Shown: positions 7,560 to 16,207 of the stretch, in pieces
Layout: each line of letters begins with the position of its first letter
Numbering within the stretch: position 1 is the stretch's first letter
Assembly (NCBI GenBank): GCA_947499735.1
Contig: CANMPP010000010.1
Span: 1 to 41,237 of the forward strand
Reading direction: 5' to 3'
Length of the DNA stretch: 41,237 nucleotides
Source: an uncultured Pelagimonas sp.
GTDB taxonomy: Bacteria > Pseudomonadota > Alphaproteobacteria > Rhodobacterales > Rhodobacteraceae
Translations under genes and position numbers: made by a program
Notes under the pieces: model-generated
The model's database searches: none
What the model was told of the DNA's origin: nothing
Seen by the model: only the letters and a program-made list of their open reading frames with translations

Positions 7560-9866
7560 ATGAGTGATCACGGGAAAAAGCTGACAGCGAGTCATTGGGG
7601 TGTCGGTGTAGCCACCGTTGTCGAAGACAAGATAATATCTATCGAAGGACATTCTGGTGATCCTGCTGTATCTGAGATAAATTCCAACATTCCCGGCAGC
7701 CTCCATGGGAGAGCGCGTGTTTTGCGCCCTGCAGTCCGCAAAAGTTGGCTGGAGGGGCGGCCCAATGAGGTTGCACGCGGGCGCGACGTCTTTGTGGAAG
7801 TAAGTTGGGATCGCGCTTTGGGTTTGGTCACTCAAGAATTGGAGCGCGTCCGAGAGGTATATGGAAATCAGGGCATTTTTGCCGGATCTTACGGCTGGTC
7901 CAGCGCGGGCCGGTTCCATCACGCACAAAGCCAGTTGAAACGTTTTCTAAATACGCAGGGCGGTTTCGTTCGATCGGAAGGCAACTACAGTTACAATGCC
8001 GCTCTTGGTTTGATGCCATACGTCGTTGGTCCGTACCGTCAGCATGTGGCCCAAGCCACGCGGTGGTCGGTGATTGCGAAACATACTGACCTTATCGTCC
8101 TTTTTGGCGGAATGGCTTTGCGCAACACGCAAGTCAGCGATGGTGGCGTGGCAAAGCACCGAATGCTTGGAAATTTACAGGACTGTGCAGATGCAGGTGT
8201 TGAATTCGTTAACATCAGCCCACTACGCAGTGACGCGGCGGATGTGTTGAATGCCCAATGGGCGCCAATTCAACCAGGCACCGATACGGCATTAATGATG
8301 GGGCTTGCCCATACGCTCATCAAAGAAAACCTCGTCGACAACGCATTTTTGCAAACTTATACCACCGGCTTTGAAAAGCTCCGTGGATACCTTGTTGGGG
8401 ATGATGATGGCACTCCGAAAGATGCGGAGTGGGCCTCTGAACTGACAGGGATGAACGCGGATAGCATCCGCACCCTCGCGCGGCGAATGGTGCAAGGCCG
8501 CACGATGATCAGTGTTGCTGCAGGCGTACAGCGGACAGATTTTGGTGAGCAGCCCATGTGGATGGCAATTGCGTTAGCCGCCATGATTGGCCAGATCGGG
8601 TTGCCGGGTGGCGGCTATACGGTGGGCTATGGCGTCAATGCCAACATCGGCAACATCGAGCGGCCATTCAGGTGGGGCACAATGGCGCAAGGCGTCAATC
8701 CCGTTAGTGATTTCATTCCCGTCGCAATGATCAGTGAAATGCTATTAAACCCTCGGGGGCGGTATGAATACCACGGCGAAAGCAGGGTGTTCCCTGACGC
8801 AAAGCTGGTTTGGTGGGCGGGAGGCAACCCTTTCCACCATCATCAAGACCTGAACCGGTTACACGCAGCCTTTCAACGGCCAGAAACTGTGATTGTCAAT
8901 GAGCTGAACTGGACCGCGACTGCGCGCCGTGCCGACATTGTTTTGCCTGTTACATCGGCTCAAGAACGGACTGATTTTGGGGCCGGGAAGTCTGACAATG
9001 CTTTGGTGCCGATGCCGCGGGTAATCCCCCCGCAAGGTGAGGCGCGCGATGAGTATGACATTTATGCGGATCTTGCGGAACGTCTTGGAAACCGCGATGC
9101 CTTTACCGAAGGGAAGACAAGCCATGAGTGGCTAAACGAGATTTGGGAAACCACCCGCGACCGGGCTGATGAGGCAGGGATTGAATTGCCAGACCTGCAG
9201 ACTTTCCTTGACGGTGATGTGGTTGATCTGCCCGACCCAAGCCCACAGCAGGTGTTTTTGGCAGATTACCGTGCGGACCCGATAGGTTGCGCTCTGCCGA
9301 CCCCAAGCGGTAAGATCCAGCTATTCTCCGAAACCATCGCGGCTTTTGACCTAACGGACTGCAAAGGGCATCCATGCTGGTACCCGCCGCGTGATCGAAC
9401 TGCAGACCACGATGCCGCATTCCCGCTTGCGATGCTGTCGGGGCAGCCCAAGACGCGGCTTCACAGCCAGCTCGATAATGGTGCGTACAGCCTAAGCCAT
9501 AAGGTTTCCGGTCGTGAGCCTGTGTTGATCCACCCCGATGATGCTAAGGGCAGGGGCATCGAGAACGGCAGCATCGTCGAATTGTTTAATGCACGCGGCC
9601 GCTGCCTTGCCGGCGCAAAGGTCACAGATGAGGTCGCCAAAGGCTGTGTCTTTTTGTGGACTGGCGCGTGGTATGATCCTGATTTTGAGGCGCGCGATGC
9701 CCGAGACCGGCATGGCAATCCGAATGTCCTCACTCATGACTTACGATCATCCAGCCTTACCCAAAGCCCCGCAGCACATTCTGCGATGGTTCAATTGCGC
9801 AAATTCACGGGTGAGATACCTGCCGTAACAGTCCATGAACCTCCGCCTTTCGAAGAAGAGGCATAA
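7560..9866 (+). CDS. Cytoplasmic molybdopterin S-/N-oxide reductase (BisC/TorA/DorA family)
   Basis: This 768-residue enzyme belongs to the DMSO-reductase family group lacking an N-terminal Fe-S cluster. No twin-arginine leader is present, which points to a cytoplasmic BisC-like enzyme rather than periplasmic TorA/DorA. The molybdenum-ligating serine lies in GSYGWSSAGRFHHAQ (Ser115 by comparison with the YGWKSPG of DMSO reductase). Other family blocks are IPGGY-like LPGGGYTVGYG, WWAGGNPFHHHQDLNRL, and the C-terminal pterin-binding HSQLDNG. BisC reduces biotin sulfoxide and free methionine-S-sulfoxide. GAGG lies 7 bases before the ATG. Its placement opposite a C-S lyase and beside an amino-acid importer suggests an S-oxide of an amino acid as substrate (inference). 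Confidence 0.88.
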   Translation: MSDHGKKLTASHWGVGVATVVEDKIISIEGHSGDPAVSEINSNIPGSLHGRARVLRPAVRKSWLEGRPNEVARGRDVFVEVSWDRALGLVTQELERVREVYGNQGIFAGSYGWSSAGRFHHAQSQLKRFLNTQGGFVRSEGNYSYNAALGLMPYVVGPYRQHVAQATRWSVIAKHTDLIVLFGGMALRNTQVSDGGVAKHRMLGNLQDCADAGVEFVNISPLRSDAADVLNAQWAPIQPGTDTALMMGLAHTLIKENLVDNAFLQTYTTGFEKLRGYLVGDDDGTPKDAEWASELTGMNADSIRTLARRMVQGRTMISVAAGVQRTDFGEQPMWMAIALAAMIGQIGLPGGGYTVGYGVNANIGNIERPFRWGTMAQGVNPVSDFIPVAMISEMLLNPRGRYEYHGESRVFPDAKLVWWAGGNPFHHHQDLNRLHAAFQRPETVIVNELNWTATARRADIVLPVTSAQERTDFGAGKSDNALVPMPRVIPPQGEARDEYDIYADLAERLGNRDAFTEGKTSHEWLNEIWETTRDRADEAGIELPDLQTFLDGDVVDLPDPSPQQVFLADYRADPIGCALPTPSGKIQLFSETIAAFDLTDCKGHPCWYPPRDRTADHDAAFPLAMLSGQPKTRLHSQLDNGAYSLSHKVSGREPVLIHPDDAKGRGIENGSIVELFNARGRCLAGAKVTDEVAKGCVFLWTGAWYDPDFEARDARDRHGNPNVLTHDLRSSSLTQSPAAHSAMVQLRKFTGEIPAVTVHEPPPFEEEA

Positions 9867-9903
9867 CTGATAGTTAGAATGAAAAGACAGGAAGCTGAAT
9901 AAC

Positions 9904-10674
9904 ATGACCGATGCCAAAAAAAGCGAACCAAAGGTTGATTCAACGCTTTCAAAGGGACTTTCTATTTTAGAGAACTTGGCGTCGGCCCAAAAGGGTAAGG
10001 GTGTGACCGAGCTGTCCAAGGAGCTTGGCCTGACCAAGTCCAACACTTTTCGGCTTTTGCAGACGCTGACCACGCTTGGCTATGTGGAACACAGATCTGA
10101 TAAGTCCTATGCGGCCACGCTTAAGACTTGGCAGGTTGGCCGCGCATCCGTCGAAAACCTGAATCTGCGAGAGCTTGCTGCGCCAGAGCTATTGCATCTG
10201 TCACAAGAAACGGGAGAGACCGTTTATCTTGCGGTCCGGAACAACCTGAACGTGATCTACATAGATAAGATCGACAGCCAGAAGCCGATCCGCTCTTGGA
10301 ACACGATTGGAGGAACAGCGCCCCTGCACTGTGTTGGAACAGGCAAGGCGATTTTGGCGGTAGATTACCCAAACCTACGCGATCAAATCAGTGGCGCTTT
10401 GACGCAGCATACCGAGAAAACCTTAACCAATTTGGACGCGCTTGATGCGGATATCTTGGCAACCCAATCTCGTGGATATGCTTTTGATACCGGAGAGTTT
10501 CGGGATCGTATTGTGAGCTTTGGCGCGGCGGTCACTTTGCAAAACGGCGAACCAATCGGCGCCTTGGGGATTTCTCTGCCCGATATTAATCTGCCTGACG
10601 ATGGTGTCGAACGTTTCGGGGGCCTAATTATGCACGCGGCCCGTTCCGTTTCGGAAAAACTGGGCCGCATGTAG
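9904..10674 (+). CDS. IclR-family transcriptional regulator
   Basis: This is a 256-residue regulator with the standard two-part layout. An N-terminal winged helix-turn-helix (STLSKGLSILENLASA, then GVTELSKELGLTKSNTFRLLQTL at about 34-56) precedes a C-terminal effector domain carrying the family blocks APLHCVGTGKAILA and SRGYAFDTGEF, and ending ISLPDINLP. IclR proteins bind small-molecule catabolites and repress or activate nearby degradation operons. AGGAAG lies 9 bases before the ATG. It follows the reductase gene by 37 bases and is convergent with the rhodanese gene only 7 bases away. It is the only regulator in the 1-20 kb locus, so it is the likely controller of both flanking operons. Confidence 0.92.
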   Translation: MTDAKKSEPKVDSTLSKGLSILENLASAQKGKGVTELSKELGLTKSNTFRLLQTLTTLGYVEHRSDKSYAATLKTWQVGRASVENLNLRELAAPELLHLSQETGETVYLAVRNNLNVIYIDKIDSQKPIRSWNTIGGTAPLHCVGTGKAILAVDYPNLRDQISGALTQHTEKTLTNLDALDADILATQSRGYAFDTGEFRDRIVSFGAAVTLQNGEPIGALGISLPDINLPDDGVERFGGLIMHAARSVSEKLGRM

Positions 10675-10681
10675 GCGAGCT

Positions 10682-11086
10682 TTAAGTTTTCTTTTCGGGG
10701 TATTCGACCGGGCCGCCCTGTTTTTCCCACGTGGAAAAACCCTCTTTCAAATGTGCCGCCTCGAACCCCATGTCCTGTAAGGTTGCAGTGGTAAGTGCAG
10801 ACCGCCATCCCGATGCACAGTGGAAGACAAATTTCTTTCCGTCTTGCGCAAAGGCTTCCTTGAAATAAGGACTGTCAGGGTCGACCCAAAATTCAATCAT
10901 TCCACGTGGGGCATGAATACTGCCGGGTATGAAACCGCTGCGCTGACGTTCTCGTACGTCGCGTATATCGACAACTACGACATTCGGGTCATCCAGCATA
11001 ACAATGAGATCAGTTGTTTCGATCTCTTCCACGCGCGCACGCGCGTCAGAAACCATCTGTGCTGCTGTGACTTTAAGCTTGGCCAT
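10682..11086 (-). CDS. Single-domain rhodanese
   Basis: This 134-residue rhodanese domain has the VVDIRDVRERQRSGFIPGSIHAPRGMIEFW core and an active-site cysteine in FHCASGWRSALT (Cys90), then FEAAHLKEGFSTWEKQGGPV. Rhodaneses carry sulfane sulfur on this cysteine and transfer it to thiols or cyanide. I chose ATG 11086, with AGGA 7 bases upstream; the longer open frame to 11194 runs through AT-rich promoter DNA. It has no signal peptide, so it is cytoplasmic. It is the divergent partner of the FAD oxidase gene at 11199, and together with the MBL hydrolase at 4731 makes a plausible sulfane-sulfur oxidation pair. Confidence 0.92.
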   Translation of the reverse strand: MAKLKVTAAQMVSDARARVEEIETTDLIVMLDDPNVVVVDIRDVRERQRSGFIPGSIHAPRGMIEFWVDPDSPYFKEAFAQDGKKFVFHCASGWRSALTTATLQDMGFEAAHLKEGFSTWEKQGGPVEYPEKKT

Positions 11087-11108
11087 CTTTAGATCCTGTA
11101 TTGATATA

Positions 11109-11124
11109 TGAAACATATATTTCA
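11109..11124. promoter_or_regulatory. Palindromic operator candidate in the rhodanese/oxidase divergent promoter
   Basis: TGAAA and TTTCA form 5-base arms around CATATA in a very AT-rich stretch between the divergent rhodanese (start 11086) and FAD oxidase (start 11199) genes. The geometry (short palindrome of about 16 bases with GAAA/TTTC arms) resembles known IclR-family sites. A TTGACA hexamer follows at 11129-11134 on the plus strand. The IclR gene at 9904 is the natural candidate; this is not proven. Confidence 0.35.
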
Positions 11125-11198
11125 CATATTGACACGATAAAGAGGGTCGTGCAACCTTCAAGCAAATATGAAATCGACTAACTGCGGAGAGCAAACGA

Positions 11199-12473
11199 AT
11201 GACAGATCAAGTTGCAATCTCGCTCTGGGATGCCTCAGCCCAAGAGCCAGACTACCGCGCGGATTTGATCACAGACACGACAGTGGATGTCGCAATCGTG
11301 GGGGGCGGCTACACGGGGTTGTCCACTGCGCTGCACTGCGCGGAAAAAGGGCTGTCGGCCCATGTTATCGAAGCTGAAAAAGTCGGATATGGTGGATCAG
11401 GGCGCAACTGCGGGCTTGTCAATGCAGCCTTGTGGTTACCGCCCCAGAAAGTGCGTGAAAAGCTGGGTGAAACTTACGGCCCCCGCTTCATTAAGAAGTT
11501 CGGCAGCGGCCCCGAGTATGTTTTTTCTTTGATTGAAAAGCACCAGATTCGCTGCGAAGTAACGCGCACAGGGACGATCCATGCCGCCCATGGCCCAAGC
11601 GGTTTCAAAGACCTTCAAGAACGTCACAAGGAATGGCAACGCCTGGGTGAGCCCGTTGATCTGGTGAGCCGCGAAGAGGTGTCCAAGATGATCGGCACAG
11701 ATCACTTCCATGGCGGGTTGCTGGATAACCGATGCGGCACGATCAACCCAATGGGCTATTGCCGTGGGTTGGCGCGTGCGGCCGTGGCCGCGGGAGCAAA
11801 GATTAGCACGGGTGTGAGGGCGACAAAGCTGCGCCGTGACGGGAAATTGTGGAAGGTCGAAACAGATCAGGGGGTCATTACCGCCAAAGCAGTTGTTTTG
11901 GGCACGAATGCATATTCCGATGACCTATGGCCAAACCTCAAACGCATCTTTACCAAAATTCACTACTTTCAGCTTGCGACAAAGCCACTTGGAAAAGAAG
12001 CTTCTCACATCTTGCCCGATAGGCAGGGGCTTTGGGATACGGGGCAGATCATGTTCAATATTCGACGTGATGCCTTTGACCGCCTACTTGTTGGATCGAT
12101 GGGGAAAGTCGTTGGTAGCAAGGATGGTGGCCTGTCCCATCGCTGGGCAAAAAAGCAAATAGCGCGCATTTTCCCAAGCTTAGGCCCCGTCGAGTTTGAT
12201 GAAGCTTGGACCGGCCAAATCGCAATGACGCCCGATCATTTGCCGCGTATCTATGAGCTGGAAACCAACCTCTTTACGCCAATCGGCTACAACGGCCGCG
12301 GCATTACCACAGGTACAATGTTTGGTGAAACCATGGCCGGCTTGCTGACGGGGATGGACCGTGCCGATCTGCCTCTTCCGATGACTGAAATGTCGACTGT
12401 TCCCTCGGCCCCCATTGTGTCGCGGGTCTACCAATCCGCGTTTACAGCGAACCAGATACTCAAGGCGATATAA
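11199..12473 (+). CDS. FAD-dependent amine/amino-acid oxidoreductase (DAO family, PuuB/OrdL-like)
   Basis: This is a 424-residue flavoprotein. The FAD-binding motif VDVAIVGGGYTGLSTALHCA lies at about residues 29-48. The GYGGSGRNCGLVNAALW block is typical of the gamma-glutamylputrescine oxidase/OrdL group. The C-terminal GYNGRGITTGTMFGE is the second FAD contact. Such enzymes oxidise secondary or primary amines, or N-methyl amino acids, to imines, using oxygen or the respiratory chain. A CGGAGA ribosome site lies 8 bases upstream. It heads a seven-gene plus-strand operon; its stop abuts the HyuA start without a gap. An imine product would fit the RidA gene in the same operon. Confidence 0.88.
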   Translation: MTDQVAISLWDASAQEPDYRADLITDTTVDVAIVGGGYTGLSTALHCAEKGLSAHVIEAEKVGYGGSGRNCGLVNAALWLPPQKVREKLGETYGPRFIKKFGSGPEYVFSLIEKHQIRCEVTRTGTIHAAHGPSGFKDLQERHKEWQRLGEPVDLVSREEVSKMIGTDHFHGGLLDNRCGTINPMGYCRGLARAAVAAGAKISTGVRATKLRRDGKLWKVETDQGVITAKAVVLGTNAYSDDLWPNLKRIFTKIHYFQLATKPLGKEASHILPDRQGLWDTGQIMFNIRRDAFDRLLVGSMGKVVGSKDGGLSHRWAKKQIARIFPSLGPVEFDEAWTGQIAMTPDHLPRIYELETNLFTPIGYNGRGITTGTMFGETMAGLLTGMDRADLPLPMTEMSTVPSAPIVSRVYQSAFTANQILKAI

Positions 12474-14561
12474 ATGACGAAGCTTTTGAACCGCGTCGGT
12501 GTCGACATTGGCGGCACCTTCACTGATGTTGCATTGGAACATGCGGGTGGGCTAGCCACCTGCAAGGTTCTCACCAATTACAATCACCCTGAACAGGCCA
12601 TTATTGATGGTATCCAGATCGCTGCCCAAAAGGCCGGTATTGCCCTGTCCGAGATAACACAAGTGATCCACGGGACCACGCTTGTGACCAATTCCCTGAT
12701 TGAGCGGCGCGGCGCAAAATTGGCCTTCATCACGACCGAAGGCTTTCGGGATGTGATCGAGATGCGCTCGGAGAACCGGTTTGAGCAATATGATTTGAAC
12801 CTGACACTCCCCAAGCCAATGGTCCCGCGTGAAGACCGGCTGACCTTGAACGAACGCATGGGGCCAAACGGTGAAATCTTGCTGCCTCTCGATCCCGCCG
12901 AAGTCGATGCCATGGTCGCCACTGTGCTAGAAGGCGATTATGAAGCGGTTGCGATTGGGCTGATCCATTCTTATGCCAATGACGCCCATGAGCAGCAGAT
13001 GGCCAAGGCCCTGCGGGCGGCAGCACCGGATATGTCGATTTCGATTTCCTCGGTGATTTCTCCGCAAATGCGCGAATTACCCCGCTTTAATACTGTCATT
13101 GCAAACGCCTATGTGCAGCCGCAAGTTGCGGATTATCTGGGACGTCTGGTGCATCGGTTGGGCGATGTCGGCGTCGGTGCGCCGGTGTTCATGCTGCATT
13201 CTGGTGGTGGGTTGATCTCGGTTGATCTTGCTGCTGAACAGCCAGTACGGTTGCTGGAATCCGGCCCTGCAGGTGGTGCGATTTTTGCGGCTGATTTTGC
13301 ACGTGGTCATGGATTGAACAGTGTTTTGTCCTTTGACATGGGCGGCACAACCGCCAAGATTTGTCTGATCGAAGAGGGTGCCCCGAAAACCGCAAACACG
13401 TTTGAGGTTGCGCGTACTTACCGGTTTAAAAAGGGGTCGGGCATGACCGTCTCGACGCCGGTTGTTGAGATGGTCGAAATCGGTGCGGGCGGTGGATCCA
13501 TCGCCTCGATCGACACGCTTGGCCGTATTCAAGTCGGGCCGCGCTCAGCAGCGTCCGAGCCAGGCCCCGCCTGTTACGGGCGCGGCGGCGATGAGCCGAC
13601 AGTTACGGACGCCAACCTATTGCTTGGACGTTTGGACCCCGACAATTTTGCAGGCGGGGAAATCGCGCTGTCTACTGCCGCGTCAGATGCGGCGATGACC
13701 GAAAGGCTGGCGGCAAGCCTTGGCATGTCCAATGAACAGGCAGCCTTTGGTGTGACTGAAATGGTGGATGAAAACATGGCCAATGCGGCACGCGTCCATA
13801 CGGTCGAGAATGGGCGCGACATCGAACATTTCACCATGATCGGCTTTGGCGGCGGCGCGCCGCTGCATGCCTGCCGCCTGTGCGAAAAGCTGGGGATCAA
13901 CGAACTGATCATCCCGCCGGGGGCGGGGGTTGGCTCTGCTATTGGTTTTCTGAAAGCGCCCTTTAGCTATGAGGCGACGCGCGGGTTGTTCCAGCGCTTA
14001 GATGCCTTTGATGCGGCCTCGGTCAACAGCACATTGACTGAACTGGAAGCTGAAGCAATGGCCTTTGTGCGTGCGGGTACCAAAGACGCGCAAACCACGA
14101 CAAAGCTGACAGCGTTTATGCGATATGCTGGGCAAGGTTGGGAAATCCCCGTTTCATTGCCTTACAAGAGTTTCGTTGATGCGGATCAGGCCGAAATTCT
14201 GGCCGCGTTTGAGGCGGCATATCAGACCTTGTTTGGCCGTGTTATCGATCAGCTTGGCATTGAAATCACCAATTGGTCATTGATTGTCGCCACGGTTCTT
14301 CCTGCTACTCCGGCTGTAGAGCGCCACGGCACGGGCGCAGTTGCTACAAGCTTGCGCACGCGACAATTCTTTGACGCCGCTCTACGTCAGACGGTTGACG
14401 CACAAGAGGTTTCGCGCGCTGCAATGACGGCCGGTCAAAGCGTTGAAGGCCCCGCGATCATCGTCGAAAATGAAACCACAACCATCGTCACCTCAGCCTA
14501 CCGCGCCATAGGGCAGGGCGATGGCAGTCTGCGCCTGATCCGCAAAGGAGATGCATCATGA
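12474..14561 (+). CDS. hyuA: HyuA-type subunit: N-methylhydantoinase A / 5-oxoprolinase / acetone-carboxylase family
   Basis: This 695-residue protein has an actin-fold ATP-binding module marked by VGVDIGGTFTD (8-18), HGTTLVTNSLIERRGAKLAFITTEGFRD, and the second phosphate loop SFDMGGTTAKICLI near residue 285, followed by the GPRSAASEPGPACYGRGG block. The family uses ATP to open cyclic amides (5-oxoproline, hydantoins) or to carboxylate ketones (acetone and acetophenone carboxylases). It works with the HyuB subunit encoded next, whose start overlaps this stop by 4 bases. Hydrolase and carboxylase members cannot be separated by eye. The start is directly after the oxidase stop, indicating coupled translation. 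Confidence 0.9.
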   Translation: MTKLLNRVGVDIGGTFTDVALEHAGGLATCKVLTNYNHPEQAIIDGIQIAAQKAGIALSEITQVIHGTTLVTNSLIERRGAKLAFITTEGFRDVIEMRSENRFEQYDLNLTLPKPMVPREDRLTLNERMGPNGEILLPLDPAEVDAMVATVLEGDYEAVAIGLIHSYANDAHEQQMAKALRAAAPDMSISISSVISPQMRELPRFNTVIANAYVQPQVADYLGRLVHRLGDVGVGAPVFMLHSGGGLISVDLAAEQPVRLLESGPAGGAIFAADFARGHGLNSVLSFDMGGTTAKICLIEEGAPKTANTFEVARTYRFKKGSGMTVSTPVVEMVEIGAGGGSIASIDTLGRIQVGPRSAASEPGPACYGRGGDEPTVTDANLLLGRLDPDNFAGGEIALSTAASDAAMTERLAASLGMSNEQAAFGVTEMVDENMANAARVHTVENGRDIEHFTMIGFGGGAPLHACRLCEKLGINELIIPPGAGVGSAIGFLKAPFSYEATRGLFQRLDAFDAASVNSTLTELEAEAMAFVRAGTKDAQTTTKLTAFMRYAGQGWEIPVSLPYKSFVDADQAEILAAFEAAYQTLFGRVIDQLGIEITNWSLIVATVLPATPAVERHGTGAVATSLRTRQFFDAALRQTVDAQEVSRAAMTAGQSVEGPAIIVENETTTIVTSAYRAIGQGDGSLRLIRKGDAS

Positions 14562-16204
14562 CCCCCACAGCAATTGATTTTCAAATCATGTGGAACCGTT
14601 TGATTGCCGTCGTCCAAGAACAGGCGACAACGCTGATCAGAACGGCGTTTTCAACATCTGTGCGCGAAGCAGGCGATCTTTCTGCGGGGTTGTTTGACCG
14701 CCGTGGCCGGATGATGGCTCAGGCCGTGACCGGCACCCCGGGCCACGTGAATGCGATGGCCGAAAGCGTCACCCATTTTGTGCGTAAGATCGGGGCCGAT
14801 AACATCTTTGAAGGCGATGTGTTCATCACCAATGATCCATGGCTTGGGACGGGGCATTTGCATGACATAACAGTTGTGTCTCCGACCTTTCGGGGGGGCA
14901 CGCATATTGGTTTCTTTGCATGTACAGCGCATGTCGTTGATATTGGCGGGCGCGGCTTTGGGCCGGATGCCAATGAAGTCTACGAAGAAGGCCTGTTGAT
15001 CCCGATCATGAAGTTCGCAGAGCGCGGTGCGGTGTCGCAGGATTTGATCCGCATCGTGCGGGCAAATGTGCGCGAACCTGATCAGGTTGTGGGGGATATG
15101 TATTCTCTGGCCGCGTGCAACGAGGCCGGAGATCGCCGCCTTCAGACAATGCTGGGTGAATTTGGCATCGCTGATCTGGACGGGCTATCTGATTTCATCA
15201 TCGAGACCAGCCGCAAAGCCACTCATCAGGCGATTGCAAAAGTACCAGATGGATCGTTCAGCCACAGCATGCAGGTCGACGGCTATGATGATCCTGTGCT
15301 GATGGCGGTAAAGCTTGATGTGGTGGGCGATACCCTCACGGCTGATTTTTACGGCACGTCGGGGATGAGCCGCTTTGGGGTCAATGTTCCCGAAGTTTAT
15401 ACCCGTGCTTACGCCTGTTATGGCTTGAAATGCGCGATTGCGCCTCAAGTGCCAAATAACACAGGATCGCTGGAACCCTTTGTGATCACCGCGCCTGAAG
15501 GGTGCATTCTTGCGGCAAAACGGCCCGCACCTGTGTCCGTGCGGCATGTCCTTGGGCATCTGGTTCCTGACGTTGTTCTTGGCGCGTTGCACCAAGCCCT
15601 GCCAAACACTGTGCCCGCCGAAGGGGCCAGTGCGCTGTGGAATATCCAGATTTCAGCCCGCCCCAGTGATGCCAACAGCGGGTTGCGCAATGCCGAAGTG
15701 CTGATGTTCAATTCCGGTGGTACCGGCGCGCGGCCAGCACATGATGGGCTGTCGGCAACGGCGTTTCCCTCTGGCGTCTCGACGATGAGCGTCGAAGCAA
15801 CCGAGCATGTTGGACCCATCACGGTGTGGCGCAAAGACCTGCGGGAAGGTTCAGGGGGCATCGGCGCGCTGCGGGGAGGCCTTGGCCAGACGATCGAAAT
15901 TGAGCCGCGCGACGGCTATGACTTCTACTTCAACGCCATGTTTGACCGCGTTGAAAACGCAGCGCGTGGCCGTGATGGCGGTGGCGCAGGCGCTGCGGGT
16001 CGGGTTGAGCTAAGCGATGGAACGAAACTGCGCAGCAAAGGGCGGCAATTGGTTAAGAATGGCCAACGCCTTAGGCTTAGCCTTCCAGGTGGTGGCGGTT
16101 ACGGCCAAGCGGCGGATCGAGAAAAAACACTAGTGGCTGAAGATGTACGCGCTGGATTGATTTCCGATGCGCAAGCCCAAAAAGACTACGGATTTAAAGG
16201 ATAA
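14558..16204 (+). CDS. hyuB: HyuB-type subunit: N-methylhydantoinase B / oxoprolinase family
   Basis: This 548-residue partner of HyuA carries the family blocks STSVREAGDLSAGLFDRRG, TPGHVNAMAESVTHF, FITNDPWLGTGHLHDI and HVVDIGGRGFGPDA, whose His and Asp residues bind metal and substrate. The late blocks GGTGARPAHDGLSATAFPSG and LPGGGGYG are also standard. HyuB is the catalytic half of ATP-dependent hydantoinase/oxoprolinase or acetone-carboxylase-type enzymes. The ATGA overlap with hyuA points to a fixed subunit ratio. The following SDR and acyl-CoA synthetase genes recall acetophenone degradation, where an SDR, a HyuAB-like carboxylase and a CoA ligase act in sequence. Either a cyclic amide or a ketone is possible as substrate. 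Confidence 0.9.
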   Translation: MTPTAIDFQIMWNRLIAVVQEQATTLIRTAFSTSVREAGDLSAGLFDRRGRMMAQAVTGTPGHVNAMAESVTHFVRKIGADNIFEGDVFITNDPWLGTGHLHDITVVSPTFRGGTHIGFFACTAHVVDIGGRGFGPDANEVYEEGLLIPIMKFAERGAVSQDLIRIVRANVREPDQVVGDMYSLAACNEAGDRRLQTMLGEFGIADLDGLSDFIIETSRKATHQAIAKVPDGSFSHSMQVDGYDDPVLMAVKLDVVGDTLTADFYGTSGMSRFGVNVPEVYTRAYACYGLKCAIAPQVPNNTGSLEPFVITAPEGCILAAKRPAPVSVRHVLGHLVPDVVLGALHQALPNTVPAEGASALWNIQISARPSDANSGLRNAEVLMFNSGGTGARPAHDGLSATAFPSGVSTMSVEATEHVGPITVWRKDLREGSGGIGALRGGLGQTIEIEPRDGYDFYFNAMFDRVENAARGRDGGGAGAAGRVELSDGTKLRSKGRQLVKNGQRLRLSLPGGGGYGQAADREKTLVAEDVRAGLISDAQAQKDYGFKG

Positions 16205-16207
16205 ACC

